Source: Terfezia claveryi
Lineage: Eukaryota; Ascomycota; Pezizomycetes; Pezizales; Pezizaceae
DNA length: 64,000 nucleotides
Direction of reading: 5' to 3'
Assembly: GCA_015179025.1 (NCBI GenBank)
Contig: WHUX01000149.1
Span: 62,001 to 126,000, forward strand
Below are positions 10,113-22,873 of this stretch, one piece after another (positions within the stretch are counted from its first letter, which is position 1; the number at the start of each line of letters is the position of its first letter). The translations under genes were made by a program, and so were the position numbers. The notes below the pieces were generated by a model that made no database searches, was not told the DNA's origin, and saw only the letters and a program-made list of their open reading frames with translations.

Positions 10113-10667
10113 TGTAACGAGGGCTCTGGGGGACAAGGCGACCAAGGGGTACGCCGGGGAAGTGGCAGGGGCAATCGCACACGTAGGAGCGCTACATGTG
10201 TGATCGGGGAAAAGGCTAGAGTAAGGCACATATAGGAACACTACGTGTGTGACCAGGGGAAGACTGAGATGGGGGCAAGGGCAAGAGGCAAGAGGCAGAG
10301 AGAGGCAGAGGGCAAGGGACACGAGACACGCGGAGGCAGTTGTCACATGTGTCAAGGGAGGTAGCTGTACTGCAAAGTTGTTTGTTCGAGGCAAGGATGT
10401 GCACAAGGGAGGTGCACAAGCGCTGGGGGAAGCAAGGTCCTGTATTGGGTATACAAGACGTTGGATGGGGATCCAACGAGAGGGCGGAGAGAGCAGACTA
10501 TATATACAGGATTCCTTCCTGGCTGGCCAAGGCCACGGGAAGGAATAAGGTTTCCGAGACCCCTTATCTCGAGAACAGAGATAACAATGATATCAATCAA
10601 CAATAACGAGAGTCGGACGGAATCCCGTCTGACTCTCAAACCCAGCTAGGAAAGGACGGTTGTGACA
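10113..10667 (-). repeat. 5' LTR of Gypsy copy 1
   Basis: Starts TGTAACGAGG and ends GGTTGTGACA; nearly identical to 4369-4924. The right flank ATACT (10668-10672) is the target duplication. No standard tRNA primer-binding site is obvious just inside it (CTACGTTGGATC on the element strand). Confidence 0.93.
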
Positions 10668-13361
10668 ATACTAGCACGTATTGCTACTCTAAGTTAGCAT
10701 AACTGAGCCGGCAGCTGCAAGATCTACCAAGTGAGGTCGATTATACCTGGCGAGACTGACGAGTATAGAAAGGCACTCAAGCAGAACACTCTAAAAGTCT
10801 TACTATCCTGCAAAGGGAAAAGTAGTGTCTAAAATATAGAAAGGGATTCATCATGACGAGTTACCTACTATGACAACTTCCCAAAACCATACCCTTTCCA
10901 AAACCTCCATTAATGTTTACTGTAACCTCCTATATGAGTAGTTTAATTCACACCGACCCAATCCACTACTTCTATAACATATACTTTTTTGTTGAAATCG
11001 CTCCATAGTTCTCATGACTGAAGTGCATGAGAATTCGCTCAATCTCAACCTAAACCTTTATACTACACTCTTCTATCATTATTGTAGTACCGGAATAATA
11101 GGGCCTTAGATGCTTGTTTGATTGGGTATAGGTGCGTTGAAATTCAGAAGGTAATCCTACTAGTTAAGGAAAATATGAGTGCTATTGTTCACCATAAAAG
11201 GTTATCGTTATTGTTAAGAAGGAATAGCAGTTATTACATGAAGAATAAAGAAGCAATCTTTATAGAATCTTCTGGTATGCTCTCTGAAGCAATGAAGATT
11301 TAGCAATATATTACTCTTCATGTTTTCACAAAATTTAATTCACTGAATGGGAAATACTTGTAACAGCTCTACTAGCTGAGCTTACATAAGTCTATTATAT
11401 CAATCAGCTATCTAGTAACTGGGTTAAGAAGCCAGGCAAAGCAGAGTCTCGCTCAACCAAACCAGGTCCCGCTTCTTTACTCGATTGTTTGATTTTAAAG
11501 TCTGGTTGGGGTTTTCATACAGTTTAGGATAAGAGATATCTTTCATCGTTTTCAAGATTTTTGTTTATAGGCGATACGTAGAGTGCTAGATAGACTCATT
11601 ATAATCCCGAATTGCATACCCTTCTACAACCCCTATAATGATCAGTCAAGCACGAGTGTTTTCCTAGTTATGAGTATGGGGACATAGAAAATAGATATAA
11701 GGTTGAATGGTATAAAGTAGTACTCTGTAGTAGTATAGAGAACATTAGTAGATTTGGAATGCCATCCACATTAATGTAGGGTGTGATATTCGCACTGATG
11801 TTTGCATTGATATGCATGCTCATGTCATATAGTAACATTGTTATGTTTGAGAATAATAAGCTCATCATGACGAGCCCCTTGCTTCTTCTTAAAATAGCTA
11901 GATATCTAAGTTATGACTTTTCCTTTATAGGATAGAAAAATTATTAGCATGTTCTGCTTAAGCACTTTCCCGAGTATGGGTTGTGTAGCAGTCTAGCCTA
12001 CTTAGTACAAAATCTATCTATTATCAGAGCTGTTTGATTCATGTGTGCATTTTCGACTAATCCTAGTAATCACATTATTCTGTGGTATATACTAGCACAG
12101 AACTGAGGAGGCATTTAAGTAGAACACTCTAATAATTTTACTATCTTATAAAGGAAAAGTAGTAGATTAGATATCTAGCTGTTTTGAGGGGTAGCAAGGA
12201 GGGTCATTATAACAAGCTTCTTATTCTCAAATATAACAAGGCTAATATGCAACACGAGCACACATATTAATGTAAATAACTATCAGTGTGAATACCACAT
12301 CCTATAGAGTACATCAATGTGAATGCCATTCTAAAAAAATATGTTATAATAGGTATTCTCTACACCACTACTACGCTATACCATTCAACCTTATACTTAG
12401 TTTCTATATCTCTATTTGTACTCATAATTAGGAGGACACTTGTACTTGACTAATTATGAGGGGAGCTATGTGGATTGTAGAAGGGAGTCAATTCAGCACT
12501 ATAATTAGTGTAATTAGCACTGCAAAGCCAGCCACTATTACTTATAAATGAAAATTTATGAAACAATAAAAGATAGCTCTTATCCTAAACTGATGAAAAC
12601 TCCAACCATACTATAAAGACCTGTTATAAAGTGAGTCATAAATTTCTGATAACAGAAACGTATAACTGAATTTCAGGGTCTTTGAAGTTAGTAGAGCTTG
12701 AAGATACAAGTGAAATAGATAAAATATTGAACAATAGAGTAAAGAAGCGAGACCTAGTTTAGTTGAAGTAAGACTCTACCTTGTCTGGCTTCTTAACCTA
12801 GTCGTTAGATAACTGATTGATATAATAGACTTATGTAGGCTAAGCTAATAGAGCTTTTACAAGTATTAATGAAAGTGTAAAAAGAGTATATATTGCTAAA
12901 TTTAAGAAAGCGTTCCAAAAGATTTTCCAAAGATTGTTTCTTTATTCTTCACGTGAACTGCTATTCCTTCATAAGAGAAATTAAGAGAAAAGTAATAACA
13001 ATAATAAAGGTACTTACATTTTCCTTGACTAGTAGCATTATCTTCTTAATTCCAATACTCCCACATGCAAACAAACAAAACAAGCTGATACTGAAATAAT
13101 GTTAGACGATATGGAGGAAATCTAAGGAAACAGAGATTTCCTGACAAGAGGTATAGTATCTACAGTGCATATGCTATCTATACAACTCCTATTATCACGC
13201 CCTTTCCAAAACATCTAATGTTGTGCCACCTAGAATATTATTATACTTTTTTGCTGTAATCACTTCATAGTTCTCATAATTCAAGTGCACTATAATTCGC
13301 TTAATCTCAACCTAAACCATACTAATACCTCCATACCATACTCGTTATAGAGGCCCTTCTC

Positions 13362-13421
13362 TCCTAGCGGAGGAACATACACTGTATGACCGAGTTCTGA
13401 GAGCAAAACAACTGAGCAAGT
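13362..13421 (+). pseudogene. Remnant of AAA-ATPase-like gene C-terminus
   Basis: Reads LLAEEHTLYDRVLRAKQLSK, which lines up with LLTEEHTPSDRW..KNELVAKK at the end of the gene at 1940-3367. The DNA keeps the 12-mer GGAGGAACATAC. It sits inside the right half of the palindrome next to CTCGTTATAGAGG, a motif like the MITE ends. This is a short match and could be chance. Confidence 0.4.
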
Positions 13422-13514
13422 ACAGTAGTAGTGAAAAAGAAGAAATAGTAGGAACAACAGTAGAGAAGCCGAAGTCCAATAATCCAATGATCTGTATATT
13501 CAATATTCCATATC

Positions 13515-13875
13515 TCTTGCTATCTATATATCTTTGTGTCTGTACGTCTTTTCTATATATCTGTGTCTTCCGCTATCTATATATCTACATATCCACATAT
13601 CTAGTACATTGTTTCGGCCCTTCTTATACATGAGATTCCCACATTATACATACTAACCAATAAAAATGCAGAACTTCTTAGCTTTCCCATCTAACACTCG
13701 GTAGCCTTACATTTGGTCTTCTGACACTTGCTAATATCCGCAACACTCATTAGGCTACTAGCTCTTGCTTACCTGTGCTTGCTTGCTTATGCTTGTACTT
13801 GTTTGCTCATACTCTAACTCCATGCCCATGCTCACTTGCTTGCTCTAACTCCTTGCCCGTGCTCGCTTGCTTAGA
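13515..13875. repeat. Low-complexity CTATCTATAT and TGCTTGCT tracts
   Basis: 13515-13600 is a degenerate CTATCTATATATCT tract and 13755-13870 a degenerate (G)CTTGCTTGCT/CTCACTTGC tract. Both lie in the extra ~550 bp that the right half of the palindrome has over the left. No gene seen. Confidence 0.6.
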
Positions 13876-14024
13876 ACTCGTCATAACGAGCCCCCCAAGC
13901 AGCTAGATAATACTTTTTCCTTTAGAGCATAGTGAGAATTTTAGCATATTCTACTTGAATGCCTCCCCAAAACTAGCATTATACCAACAATATGTTGTGT
14001 AAAGATGCAGGCATTATTGGTAGA

Positions 14025-14245
14025 ATAGTGCTAACCAGACTAAGTGACCACCTAGTAGGTCTAGATCATCTTGCCAGCACTAGATCATAAAAGTGACTAC
14101 ACTAGCAGGTTTAGTGCAAATTAACTGAGGCACAAAAGATCATCTGGTTCGACACTAGATTATAAGAGGTAGTGACTACACAAGTAAGTTTAGTGCGAAT
14201 TAACTGAGGCATAAAAGATTATCTAGTTTGGCACTAGATTATAAG
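14025..14245. repeat. 74-79 bp tandem repeat, about 2.5 copies
   Basis: CACTAGAT marks unit starts near 14079, 14153 and 14232. Each unit carries AGTGACTACAC and TTTAGTGC.AATTAACTGAGGC. A single unit recurs at about 54478-54560. It directly precedes the 3' end of a degraded DNA transposon. Confidence 0.65.
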
Positions 14246-15270
14246 AGGTATAGTTCTTGGCCTAGCTATGATCCATTGCAGTGCTATAATCTATGTCAAC
14301 TACCCTTACCACAAGTTATATTCCAGCATACTATACTAGGTATGTGTCCTCAATAGATTGGATAAATTGTTTGTCAATACTCTTAAATATACTCTACAAT
14401 ATGTACATACTAGCTAGTAGAATACATTATATGAAATCATCACATATGCTAATCTACCTCCAAAATAGTAGAATACCTCCCCCCCCAACAATATGACCCC
14501 TCCATCTATAGATATTATGAATATAGAAGCCAACATAGTGCCAAAACCTTAACTTACTATCTATATCAATATTAAAATATAGTATATAGCTATAGAGTAG
14601 TATAGAATACTATTATTAGTGGTACTTAAATTGCAAAATTCAGCAATTTCAAGCTTTCAAACCATTTTAGTCAATTCTTCTACATCTTAATCCTCCATAG
14701 TCTCTATGTCTTCCACAGTCTGAGCCTCTTCATTTTTTGTACTCTGAATATTTTCCAGACCCTCATCCTTACCTCCTATATTATCTATAACTGCCTTAGG
14801 CCTAAGTAGCTTTATAAACTTTGTTGGAGCTTTCCTATATTCCAAACAGACCTGATCCTATTTAATACATAATGAAGCCTTTGCTGTAGTATAATCAGCC
14901 TTCTATTGAGCCTCTAACATAGCCTATTCCTCTTGAGTGGCCTTTTTTTATTAGACAGCCTTCTCTTTAGCAAGCTTTCTAGTAATAGCCTCCTCTTTCT
15001 ATATTATTTTAGCCTCTTCTGCTGCTATAGTGATAGCTTCTTTTTAAGCAATTTCCTTTAACCCTGTATTAACCATTCTCCTATCTATTACTCTTACCAT
15101 ACTGCCAATATATTTCTTACTAACTTTATTCCTACAAACCTTCCTATTCCTAAACTTACTAAAGGTCACTATATAAGGATTAATATGTCGATATTCAGTA
15201 ACCTTTTGGAAAGCTGTATCAATAAATACATGTAGAAAGTTTCAAGTAGAGGCCGTTATCTTAAGAATGG
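14245..15270 (-). pseudogene. Degraded DNA transposon B, copy 1 (3' half)
   Basis: On the minus strand 15270-14640 shows a Lys/Ala/Glu-rich coiled-coil-like tail (..EEAITRKLAKEKAV..KKATQEE..), interrupted by many TAG/TAA codons at likely Gln positions. 14640-14245 is the 3' noncoding part and end. Closely related copies lie at 16400-17715 and 60495-61085. The tail resembles C-termini of Fot1/pogo-type transposases, but no catalytic domain is present, so the class is an inference. Confidence 0.5.
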
Positions 15271-16399
15271 CTACTTTTATATTATTTACTATAGCACACA
15301 GCTAAATGGGAGTATCTAGTATATAAATATTGATTATAATTATCTCAAATTGTACTATCATAATAGTACTAGCCTAACTTAGTAGTAGAGGAGGTAGAAG
15401 ACTTCTATAAGCTATAAGAATATTAATAAACCAATAGTCAGAAGTTTTGAATGCCACTATAATAATTGCTACTATATTACAGGCAGGCTGTAACTATGAA
15501 TATACAAGTCAGTAGTAAAGGTATAAAGAGGTTAATGGTAATAAGTACAAGTATAAATGCAGTAACAACTCAGATGTATTATAGACTTGATAAGAGTAAA
15601 GCTATATGAGACTTAGTACACTGCCTGGGTTTAATTGTATTAACTATATAAAAGTAGTAGGTTATATAGAAGCATAGATCTGATAACGAATAATCAGATC
15701 TAGATGACGCTTCCTATAACAGCTTAGTAGCATTGACATCAGATTGTTACCTGATTGAGAAGACACTTCCCAATTAGGAATATTACAGTCTAATATACAT
15801 TGATTAGGCAGCCTGAACTACAATGCTTTGCAGTCAGGCTGACATACAGGAAATAACTTGAATACATCCAATAATGATAGATGAATAACATACAAATAGA
15901 ATATAATAGAAATGAGAAGAAAGATATATGCATGAGATCTGATGTCAAAGGCTATATACTTCAATATGCCAATCTCTTTATCCATACTATCCTATCTATA
16001 TAGTTAATTAGGCTATATTAGTTAGCGTTGTAGTAGAGTATTGGTATTAGCCCTCGAAGAGGTAGGTCCCTTACCTGAGCCTTAACATACTATATATACT
16101 ATATCTCATACTAAAAATAAGAGTTTAAAAAAGTCAGACTTATAGAAAACTGAAAGTAGATTTAGGTAGATCCATTCATAGAGATTGTATTGGTAGGCCT
16201 TCTGCAAATTACTGAAGCAACCAATATTAAGGAGTTGTAGTAGGTAAGTGCTTTTGAAAGGTAAGTATATAATATTAATATTCTACTTAAAAGTATAGTC
16301 TATAACTGGGTAAGTAATATATGATGCATGTCTATTAACAATAAGTACTTGTAGTTACTACTTATAAGCTTCAAGTTGTGTACTCACTTATATGTTCAC
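15271..16399. other. RIP-degraded mosaic, possible copia LTR end
   Basis: No open frame. A TTGGTATTAG stretch at 16041-16050 could be a mutated copia-type primer-binding site, with LTR-like sequence before it (15700-16040). This is weak. The segment separates two inverted copies of transposon B. Confidence 0.25.
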
Positions 16400-17715
16400 T
16401 TATTACTGTATACATTTGTTGATACAATAATACAAGTTGTTGCTAAATATCAAGATATTAACCCTTATGTAATAATACTAAATAAACTGAGGAATAGGAA
16501 GGTGTAGAAGAGAACTAGCAAAAAGCCCCTTGATATAGCAAGAGTTATAGATCACAAGATAGTGGATGCAGGACTTAAAGAAATTGCTTAGAAGAAAGTT
16601 GAAGCTGAAGCAGTAGAATATTAGGGGCAAGCCAGTGATCTAGGCAATATTGTCAGAATATAGGTATTTGGAGGGTTATTAGCAAGCGAAGGCAAGATCA
16701 TATAAACTCAGGCCTAACTGCTGCATGTACGGGTGCAGGGTAGAACTTAGAATTGGTCTTTGAACTTAGAACATTGCTTAGAGAGCCAAAACACTAGATA
16801 CAGGATATAAGTGTATATATAGGAAGTGGGGTTCGTCAAGCCTCTAATCTACTAAATCACAACATATTACATATCCCACAATAATTTGCATACCCCCCAC
16901 CCCTGTTTGCTTTACACCGTAATACAGAAAAAGCTAAACTAGCATGCAAGAAAGAGGCTACAACTAAGAAGATTATTAAAGAATAAGCTATACAATAGAA
17001 AAAGGCTACTCATAAGGCACAAGCAGTTTTAGAGGCTCAATGGAATGCAAAATATGCTGAGGCTGAGGCTTCGTAGTGTCTTGAGCAGGACCAGGCTCAT
17101 GTAGAATATTGGAAGCCTTCAAAAAAGCCTGTAAAGCTACTAAAGCTAAAGGCAATAGCTATATAAAGCTTAGAATATACGGAAGGTGCAGAAGAGAGTG
17201 TGGAGGGTCTAGAGCAAGCTGGTAATACAAATATAGAGACTGCACAGGATATCGAGGATATAGATGATCAGGATGATGAAGAATTAGCAGATATAGTATA
17301 AAAGCTGGAAATTACTGAATTCTCCAATATAAGTGCTTATATATATCAATTTCAAATATCAACCTATACCTATATTATTTATACTAATATAAATATAGAT
17401 AGTAAATTGAGGTTCTGGCACTAGATAAGTTTTTTTATTCTTGATATTCCTACTTAAGGGCATTATATAGTTGAGGGGAAGGTATTTTTTTAATTTTCGG
17501 GGTAGATTGGTAGATATCATAATTTTATCTAAATTATGTCCTTAGTTATTATGCACATATTGTAGAGTATATCTGTAATACTAGAAACCAATTTATCAGG
17601 TATATAGAGGTAGTCTACTAAATGTACTACTCTAAAATGTTCATTGTGACCAGGGTAGTTGACATAGATCATTACACTATTATAGATCATTACTAGGTCA
17701 AAAACTGTAAATAAG
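16400..17715 (+). pseudogene. Degraded DNA transposon B, copy 2
   Basis: Forward-strand counterpart of 14245-15270. It reads ..IARVIDHKIVDAGLKEIA.. up to 16615, then is interrupted by an insertion (about 16620-16918), then continues KKATHKAQAVLEAQWNAKYA..LEQDQAHVEYWKPSKKP and an acidic tail (DIEDIDDQDDEELADIV). Stops are mainly TAG. The 3' end at 17640-17715 is the complement of 14245-14320. Confidence 0.5.
16651..16916. repeat. Possible solo LTR inside transposon B
   Basis: A ~270 bp segment starting TGTCAG and ending TTTACA interrupts the coiled-coil coding region of transposon B. It has a GTATATATAGG stretch like an LTR promoter near 16815. No target duplication is visible, so the exact ends are uncertain. 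Confidence 0.3.
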
Positions 17716-18461
17716 AATTAAAAAAATGTACAACAATCGATAACTGAGTAGTAACTAAAGTTTGACTCAACCTAGATGGCAACCTAATGTATGCAAATAA
17801 TTAATAATAATGATTGTGTATGTTCGAACATAAGATAATTGTATATGCAATTGTATAACTCTTGTATTCAGCTGAAAAGTAGTGGCTGATAGTATTGGTA
17901 GTTGCTGGCAGTAGCGATCCTTTTACTGGATAGTAGGTGTACTAGGTATGCATTCCAACATAATTCTCAATAGCTTTTCTGATACCCACCACCTTATTGG
18001 ATTTACTTACTTCTGTATTTATATATGAACAGTTTTATATAGCTATGTCATGAGTAACTAATGTAGCTAACCTTACAGTACTATACACATTTATTTCTCC
18101 TATTATTATCTTAAATATTGTTTACTCGGAATTAGTACTATTATAGCCTACTATTATAAATATAGGTTTTTTTATTAGAGAAGCTATTGTTTTCTACCTG
18201 TAGTATTTATCTGAGCATAGCAAGTGGCAAAGTCTCATAAATTTATATGAAAGCTCTAAGTACTAACCTTTCTAAAAGGTTTATGATTTTTTAGATACTG
18301 AAGTATATGTTATCAACAATTAAATTTCATAGAGAACTACCTTTCAATAAGTATGATTTTTCTAAGGTCTATAAAGATGTATATTCCTGTTAGCATTGAA
18401 TTTTAATCTTTTTTTCTAAGCTAGCAGTTTTGGTGTAAAACAGGGATTATATGAATATTTA
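17716..18461. other. AT-rich stretch without genes
   Basis: Strongly TpA-rich and full of stops on both strands. I see no gene, repeat unit or transposon end that I can support before the pogo element begins at 18462. Confidence 0.5.
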
Positions 18462-18884
18462 GAATCTAGCATCAGGTTTCCACTTACCCCTAGGTTTCTA
18501 CTCAAGGCTTTTTTTTGCTTTTTTTTGTAGTTGATCATACCTCAAATAAGGAAGCGGGATAAGTATGCTTATGTAGAAAATTATCATCCTCTTCATAGTA
18601 CTCATAGCCAATCCTCCAAACAACATAGAAGCATTATATACAATGTAAATATTATATGTATAGATATAGTAGTTAAGTACTAATAGCTAGTGTGTGCATC
18701 GGCTCGAGTCGAGGTGAGTTCTACTACTATTTTTCCTACTCAGTACCAACTCGCACCGACGCCTATTCTTTTGAAGCCAACTCACCGCCAACTCAGTGAC
18801 TAGTCGGTGATCAACCCAGTCCTTGCTAAGAATTAGTCACCCATATTTCACCTCAGTCTTGGTTTCATGTTTTCTCCATTATCT

Positions 18885-19200
18885 ATCACAGATCACTCCT
18901 CCTGTCATAGATTCATCCTTCTGTCACAGATCTGTCCTCCTGTTATAGATCCGTCCTCCTGTCATGGATTGCCCTGCCTGTCACGGATTCCTCCTCCTAT
19001 CACGGACTTGAACTTTTCCTTCCCACTCAATCCTTACCACCATTTTTTAACTGCGTTCTACTAGTGGCTAACCTTCCATCCATTCCTCCATCGTTCTCCT
19101 GTATAATCTTACTCTGCCTTGCATGCTAATGTGAATTACATTCATTGATACTTTATCAATTTCTGTACACTCTAATTCTTATAAAATGAATCACTTTAAT
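18885..19200. repeat. Left subterminal repeat of the large hAT
   Basis: 18885-19010 is an array of GTCACGGAT/CCTCCTCC-like units. Together with 19010-19200 it is repeated in direct orientation at 29680-29975 near the other end (..CTTGCATGCTAATGTGAATTACATTCATTGATAC..). hAT transposases often bind short subterminal repeats, so the array may be binding sites. Confidence 0.65.
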
Positions 19201-19725
19201 TCTGCAAACATAGAAACCTAAACTAACTGACAAATTCCCAATACTCATGTCTAAACAAATCTCAATATCCCAAGATAGAGGTAAAGTAATTCTCCGATCC
19301 CGCTTATACCACCCTTTCACACAAAACCGGCCCTCCCACATACCATCAAAAAGAAAGCAAACTGAATCAAAAAGTAACTCCTAACAGAAATAGATAAAGA
19401 AATGTTGCCCATAAAATCCTCAAAACTCCAGCTGTCCCATATAACAACTAAAATAGCAAACCTAAATGAAGAAAGTACTTCTAATATAGAAAAGAAATTT
19501 TCCCTAGAACCTATACTAATACTTACCTACCAGTATACCCCACATGCTATCAACACCCCTACCCACTCATACTTTGTAGTTCCTACGCTGCATAGATCGC
19601 AGTTTCTTCTGAAGCCTACTTACTATCGACAGCATCAGACTCATGGACTGTGATAAACGGCACTTCCAGGCGCTTCAATGTGGAGTTGAAGGAGATAGTG
19701 TTGCTGCTTGCCCACACAATAGACT
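19201..19725. other. Noncoding between hAT end and transposase stop
   Basis: No supported gene. Short open frames here have no recognisable domain and cross the transposase 3' side. This is probably the 3' untranslated region of the minus-strand transposase plus the element end. Confidence 0.4.
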
Positions 19726-22545
19726 TCAATGGAAAGAGTTGGATATACCTGAGGTAGAATCTTCCATGAAACTATTTGATGGGCTGGTATTCTCGGACGC
19801 TAAATCTGCCAGGTCATTTAGGAGGTACTCGTCCATTATCTGGCTCCTAGCTACTTCTGTGTCACAATCTGTATCTGAATCCGTGTCCGTCTGTCCCTGA
19901 ATGGTATCTAGGGACTATGCTACCATGCGGCGGAGGAAGTCTGCATCATAGCTGAAGGCTTGTTTCTCCAGCATTACCTCACCTTCATCCAAATCAGCTA
20001 TGCCTTCTTCTACATGTGCTGGTCTAATTTGTGCCTCTGGGGTACCGTATTTCGTGTGTACAGCATCCCACGATTTGGTCAACATCAGCGTAGTTATTAT
20101 CTGGTAACCTATTCTGTTGTATCGGTACGGCAAAATATCTAGAGCACTGCTGAATATTCACTCTACTGGGACAGATGTAAGTAGAATGCTCAATATGTCC
20201 CTTGCTATTCATGCTAGCGTGGGATATTCATTAGCATGCACCTTCCACCAGGATAAAAGGCATTTCTCATTCAGTGTTGTTACCAGATTCACCAGGTATC
20301 TCTTGATTTCTATCACATCCTCTGATTGGCTTGTGGTACACTCTTGTAGTCGATGCATTATATAGGATTGTTCTCCATCATCCACTTGTATGTTATAAAC
20401 CTGGGCTTCTGGTGCGTACTTGGCATAATTATGTTCAAAATAATTTTTGAACTGAACCTTAAGAAGCAAATTTGGTAAGAATTATGTTTTTCTGTATATC
20501 ATAGATGGTCTCCTATCACGGAAAATGGTGTCACGGAAAATGGTGTCATAGAAAATGGTGTCACGGAAAATGGTGTCATGGAAAATGGTGTCATGGAAAA
20601 CATATAGGCCAAAATAGTCATGTGCTGATGGAATTCATACGTACTTGTAATACTTCATGTATGAAATATAGTCCCCGTTCTACTGTATACCACTTGGATC
20701 TTGGACATTGAGATTTCCCCAGTCATTATACAAGGATAATTTCTTAGACGGATCAAGGATGGTTGCAAGGTTATAGATAAGAGATTGTTTTTGGGTCCTA
20801 GAATAATACTTCTTGAAGATCTACTGACATGCTTTTGTTGCGAAGAGAAACCCTAGAGCCTAAGTAGGATTAGCTGGAAGTTTGTGTATACATTTCCGCT
20901 ATTTTTCTATGTGGTTGAAGATGTTATTGTAGATAAAGAATGCATTCTATATGGTCGTATGCTGCACTGTAGAGATAGCATGAGTGTAATCCGATAAAGG
21001 TTTCAGGAAAATAGTAGCCTCCTGAACTTGGTTCCACTCTTCTTGACTCAACTATAACTCTGAGTACTTGCTCTCTGTTGTAGATAGAGCGATCTATTGC
21101 TTAATGTAGCACTGGAGCCTCAATGCTCGAGTAAGCATTTCAAAGGTTGAGTTCTAGTGAGTTTTGATGTCTTAGATGAGCCTCATAGGTGTACGGAAAT
21201 CAGTTTGGAGTTCCTTGAATTGTGCCAGGTGTTGTGGGCTGGCTACTATAGCCTTACAGAGCTCTCGAACCTAGACAAATGTTAGCAATAGGATTCTGTA
21301 ATGCGTATTAGCCTTTCATGACATGTCCGCCATTATGTGACATGTCCGCCATTTCATGACATCTTTATTGAGTAGCTCAGAAGATGACTTACTTTGTAAA
21401 TAGATCGTGCGAATGTACCTGGAGCATAAATCTGCAGTGCTCTGATTGAAGACTCAATAGCAGGGGTGGATGAGGTAGTATCATCATTATCTGGGTTCGA
21501 CCTAAGTTCTTTCATAAACTAGTTGCTTACTAGTACAATCACATATGTGAGGCAGGGAAGTCGGTATTGCTGGGGGTCCCATTTAGCACCGAATACATTG
21601 GCTTGTAAATGCTTAGCCAATGCTGCCATGACACTCACATTGTCCAAAATGATGGCCAAGACTCGGTTCGAAATGCCAAATTCCTGAATTAAATTCCCTA
21701 GCTGATTACCTAAGTGCATAGCATTATGAGCTTCCCCACCTAGGTACTGGAATCCAATTGTATGTTAGCATAGCTGCCAATCTGGTCTATATAATGGAGT
21801 GTTGTGCCCATGAATGCTAACTTGTTCGGAGAAGTCCAACAGTCAGTAGTGAGGTGGAGGAATGTATCTTCCAGAAGGCTTTTTTGAAGATTCTGTTGAA
21901 CTTCAGTAGCATAGTGATGTATGCTACGGCAAAGTGTTGTCGCACAGGGAATATTAATCCCAGATCTAGGAAATTTCAGGAGATGTTGGAACTGCGGATG
22001 TTCAATGGTTCGGAAAGGTAAGTTTGCATTAATTACAGTTTCATGAGTTCATATTTAAAGCAATCATCACTGAATTGTAATTTGGAGGATTGTGCAACTG
22101 CAGGTGTTATCTACTTGTAACGTGAGCCTATACCCAATTATTGCAGATAGGTACGAATTATATAATTACATTCCCAAACAGGGTTGAAATATCCTGATTC
22201 TTTCGCCCACTAGCAGAGCAGTACCTACTCAAGCTGAGATGAGTTCTCATATGTGTCGTACCCATATTAAAGGCACTAGGGTGTTGCAAGGTACCCTTGC
22301 AAGCTAAGCAAAATATGAATGGCTCACTGCTATGAATCTTAGCCCCTTGTCTGAATTGGGCCCAATGCGCTGCTATTCGGAGCTTAGAATCCCATCGGGG
22401 TGGGTTAATATTATTACTTCTTAGATCTTTAGCCAGATTGTCGTGGAGCTTGCCTGCCCACTCAGTCGTTTCCCACTATATATCAAATGGCGCAAATTGT
22501 TCGACTTCCCACTAGAAAGCTGTCCTACCTAATATTCTGGTGAGA
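19726..22545 (-). pseudogene. hAT transposase of the 11.5 kb element
   Basis: N-terminal BED-type finger at about 22250-22330 (FCLACKGTLQ..THMRTHLSLS: Cys, Cys, His, His). The RNase H-like core shows TTDCWTSPNKLAFMGTTLHY (~21830-21890) and GISNRVLAIILDNVS..LPCLTYVI (21519-21690), with the expected Asp residues. The C-terminal dimerisation segment reads WWKVHANEYPTLA, then SVPVE.IFSSALDILPYR.NRI (20130-20250). The end is an acidic tail, stop at 19726-19728. At least seven in-frame stops, mostly TAG/TAA, inactivate it. A GTCACGGA array (20510-20600) lies between core and C-terminal part, possibly in an intron. The enzyme would cut and paste the element. Confidence 0.85.
20510..20600. repeat. 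GTCACGGAAAATG tandem array
   Basis: Six 15-bp units GTCACGGAAAATGGT with single C-to-T or G-to-A changes. It falls inside the span of the transposase gene, where a minus-strand AG near 20456 could close an intron. Confidence 0.75.
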
Positions 22546-22735
22546 GTGGAAACTATTGGGCTCGATTGACGTATGGGCACACTTGGAGATAGAGATATAT
22601 TGGAGTATGGGGCTAGTAGTGCAAGTTCGTCTAGCTATTGTATTCCTAGGAGTTGGCGATAATAGATTTGGAAGGGCAGTAGGGAAGAGAGACCTATTTA
22701 TTCACATTCTGAGAGCATTTGGGGTATGTCATAGA

Positions 22736-22800
22736 TAACATATGCTTGTCACGGATAATGTGTGCTTGTCACGGATAATGTGTGCTTGTTACGGATTCTA
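22736..22800. repeat. GTCACGGATAATGTGTGCTT tandem array
   Basis: Three to four ~20-bp units, located in the gap between the 5' end of the hAT transposase and the 3' end of the next minus-strand gene. Confidence 0.75.
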
Positions 22801-22873
22801 TGGGAGACATTCACAAGGTACCTGTGACACGTTCCTTGATAACCCAAACCTATCTATACATAAAATACGTCTG

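Larger units (their letters stand above)
4369..10667 (-). mobile_element. Complete chromodomain Ty3/Gypsy retrotransposon, copy 1
   Basis: LTRs at 4369-4924 and 10113-10667 (556 and 555 bp) run TGTAAC..TGTGACA on the plus strand. The element is flanked by a perfect 5-bp duplication ATACT (4364-4368 and 10668-10672). A purine tract on the minus strand, AAAGGGGGGATAG, abuts the 3' LTR at 4925-4937. Gene order on the minus strand is gag, protease, reverse transcriptase, RNase H, integrase, chromodomain: a chromovirus. Several nonsense codons and a homopolymer frameshift near 9740 break the polyprotein. The LTRs are still alike, so this copy is younger than copy 2 at 30799-39067. Confidence 0.95.
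10690..14000. repeat. Two facing TIR elements forming an imperfect palindrome
   Basis: Four copies of a ~130 bp end sequence (AGTAGAACAC.., AGGAAAAGTAG, then CATAACGAG-like) lie at about 10780-10870 (+), 11870-11990 (-), 12100-12220 (+) and 13880-13970 (-). Between them 11110-11870 matches 12230-13000 in reverse complement. The centre of symmetry is near 12040. Each half looks like a pogo-like TIR element ruined by RIP-like change. No intact gene survives. Confidence 0.65.
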
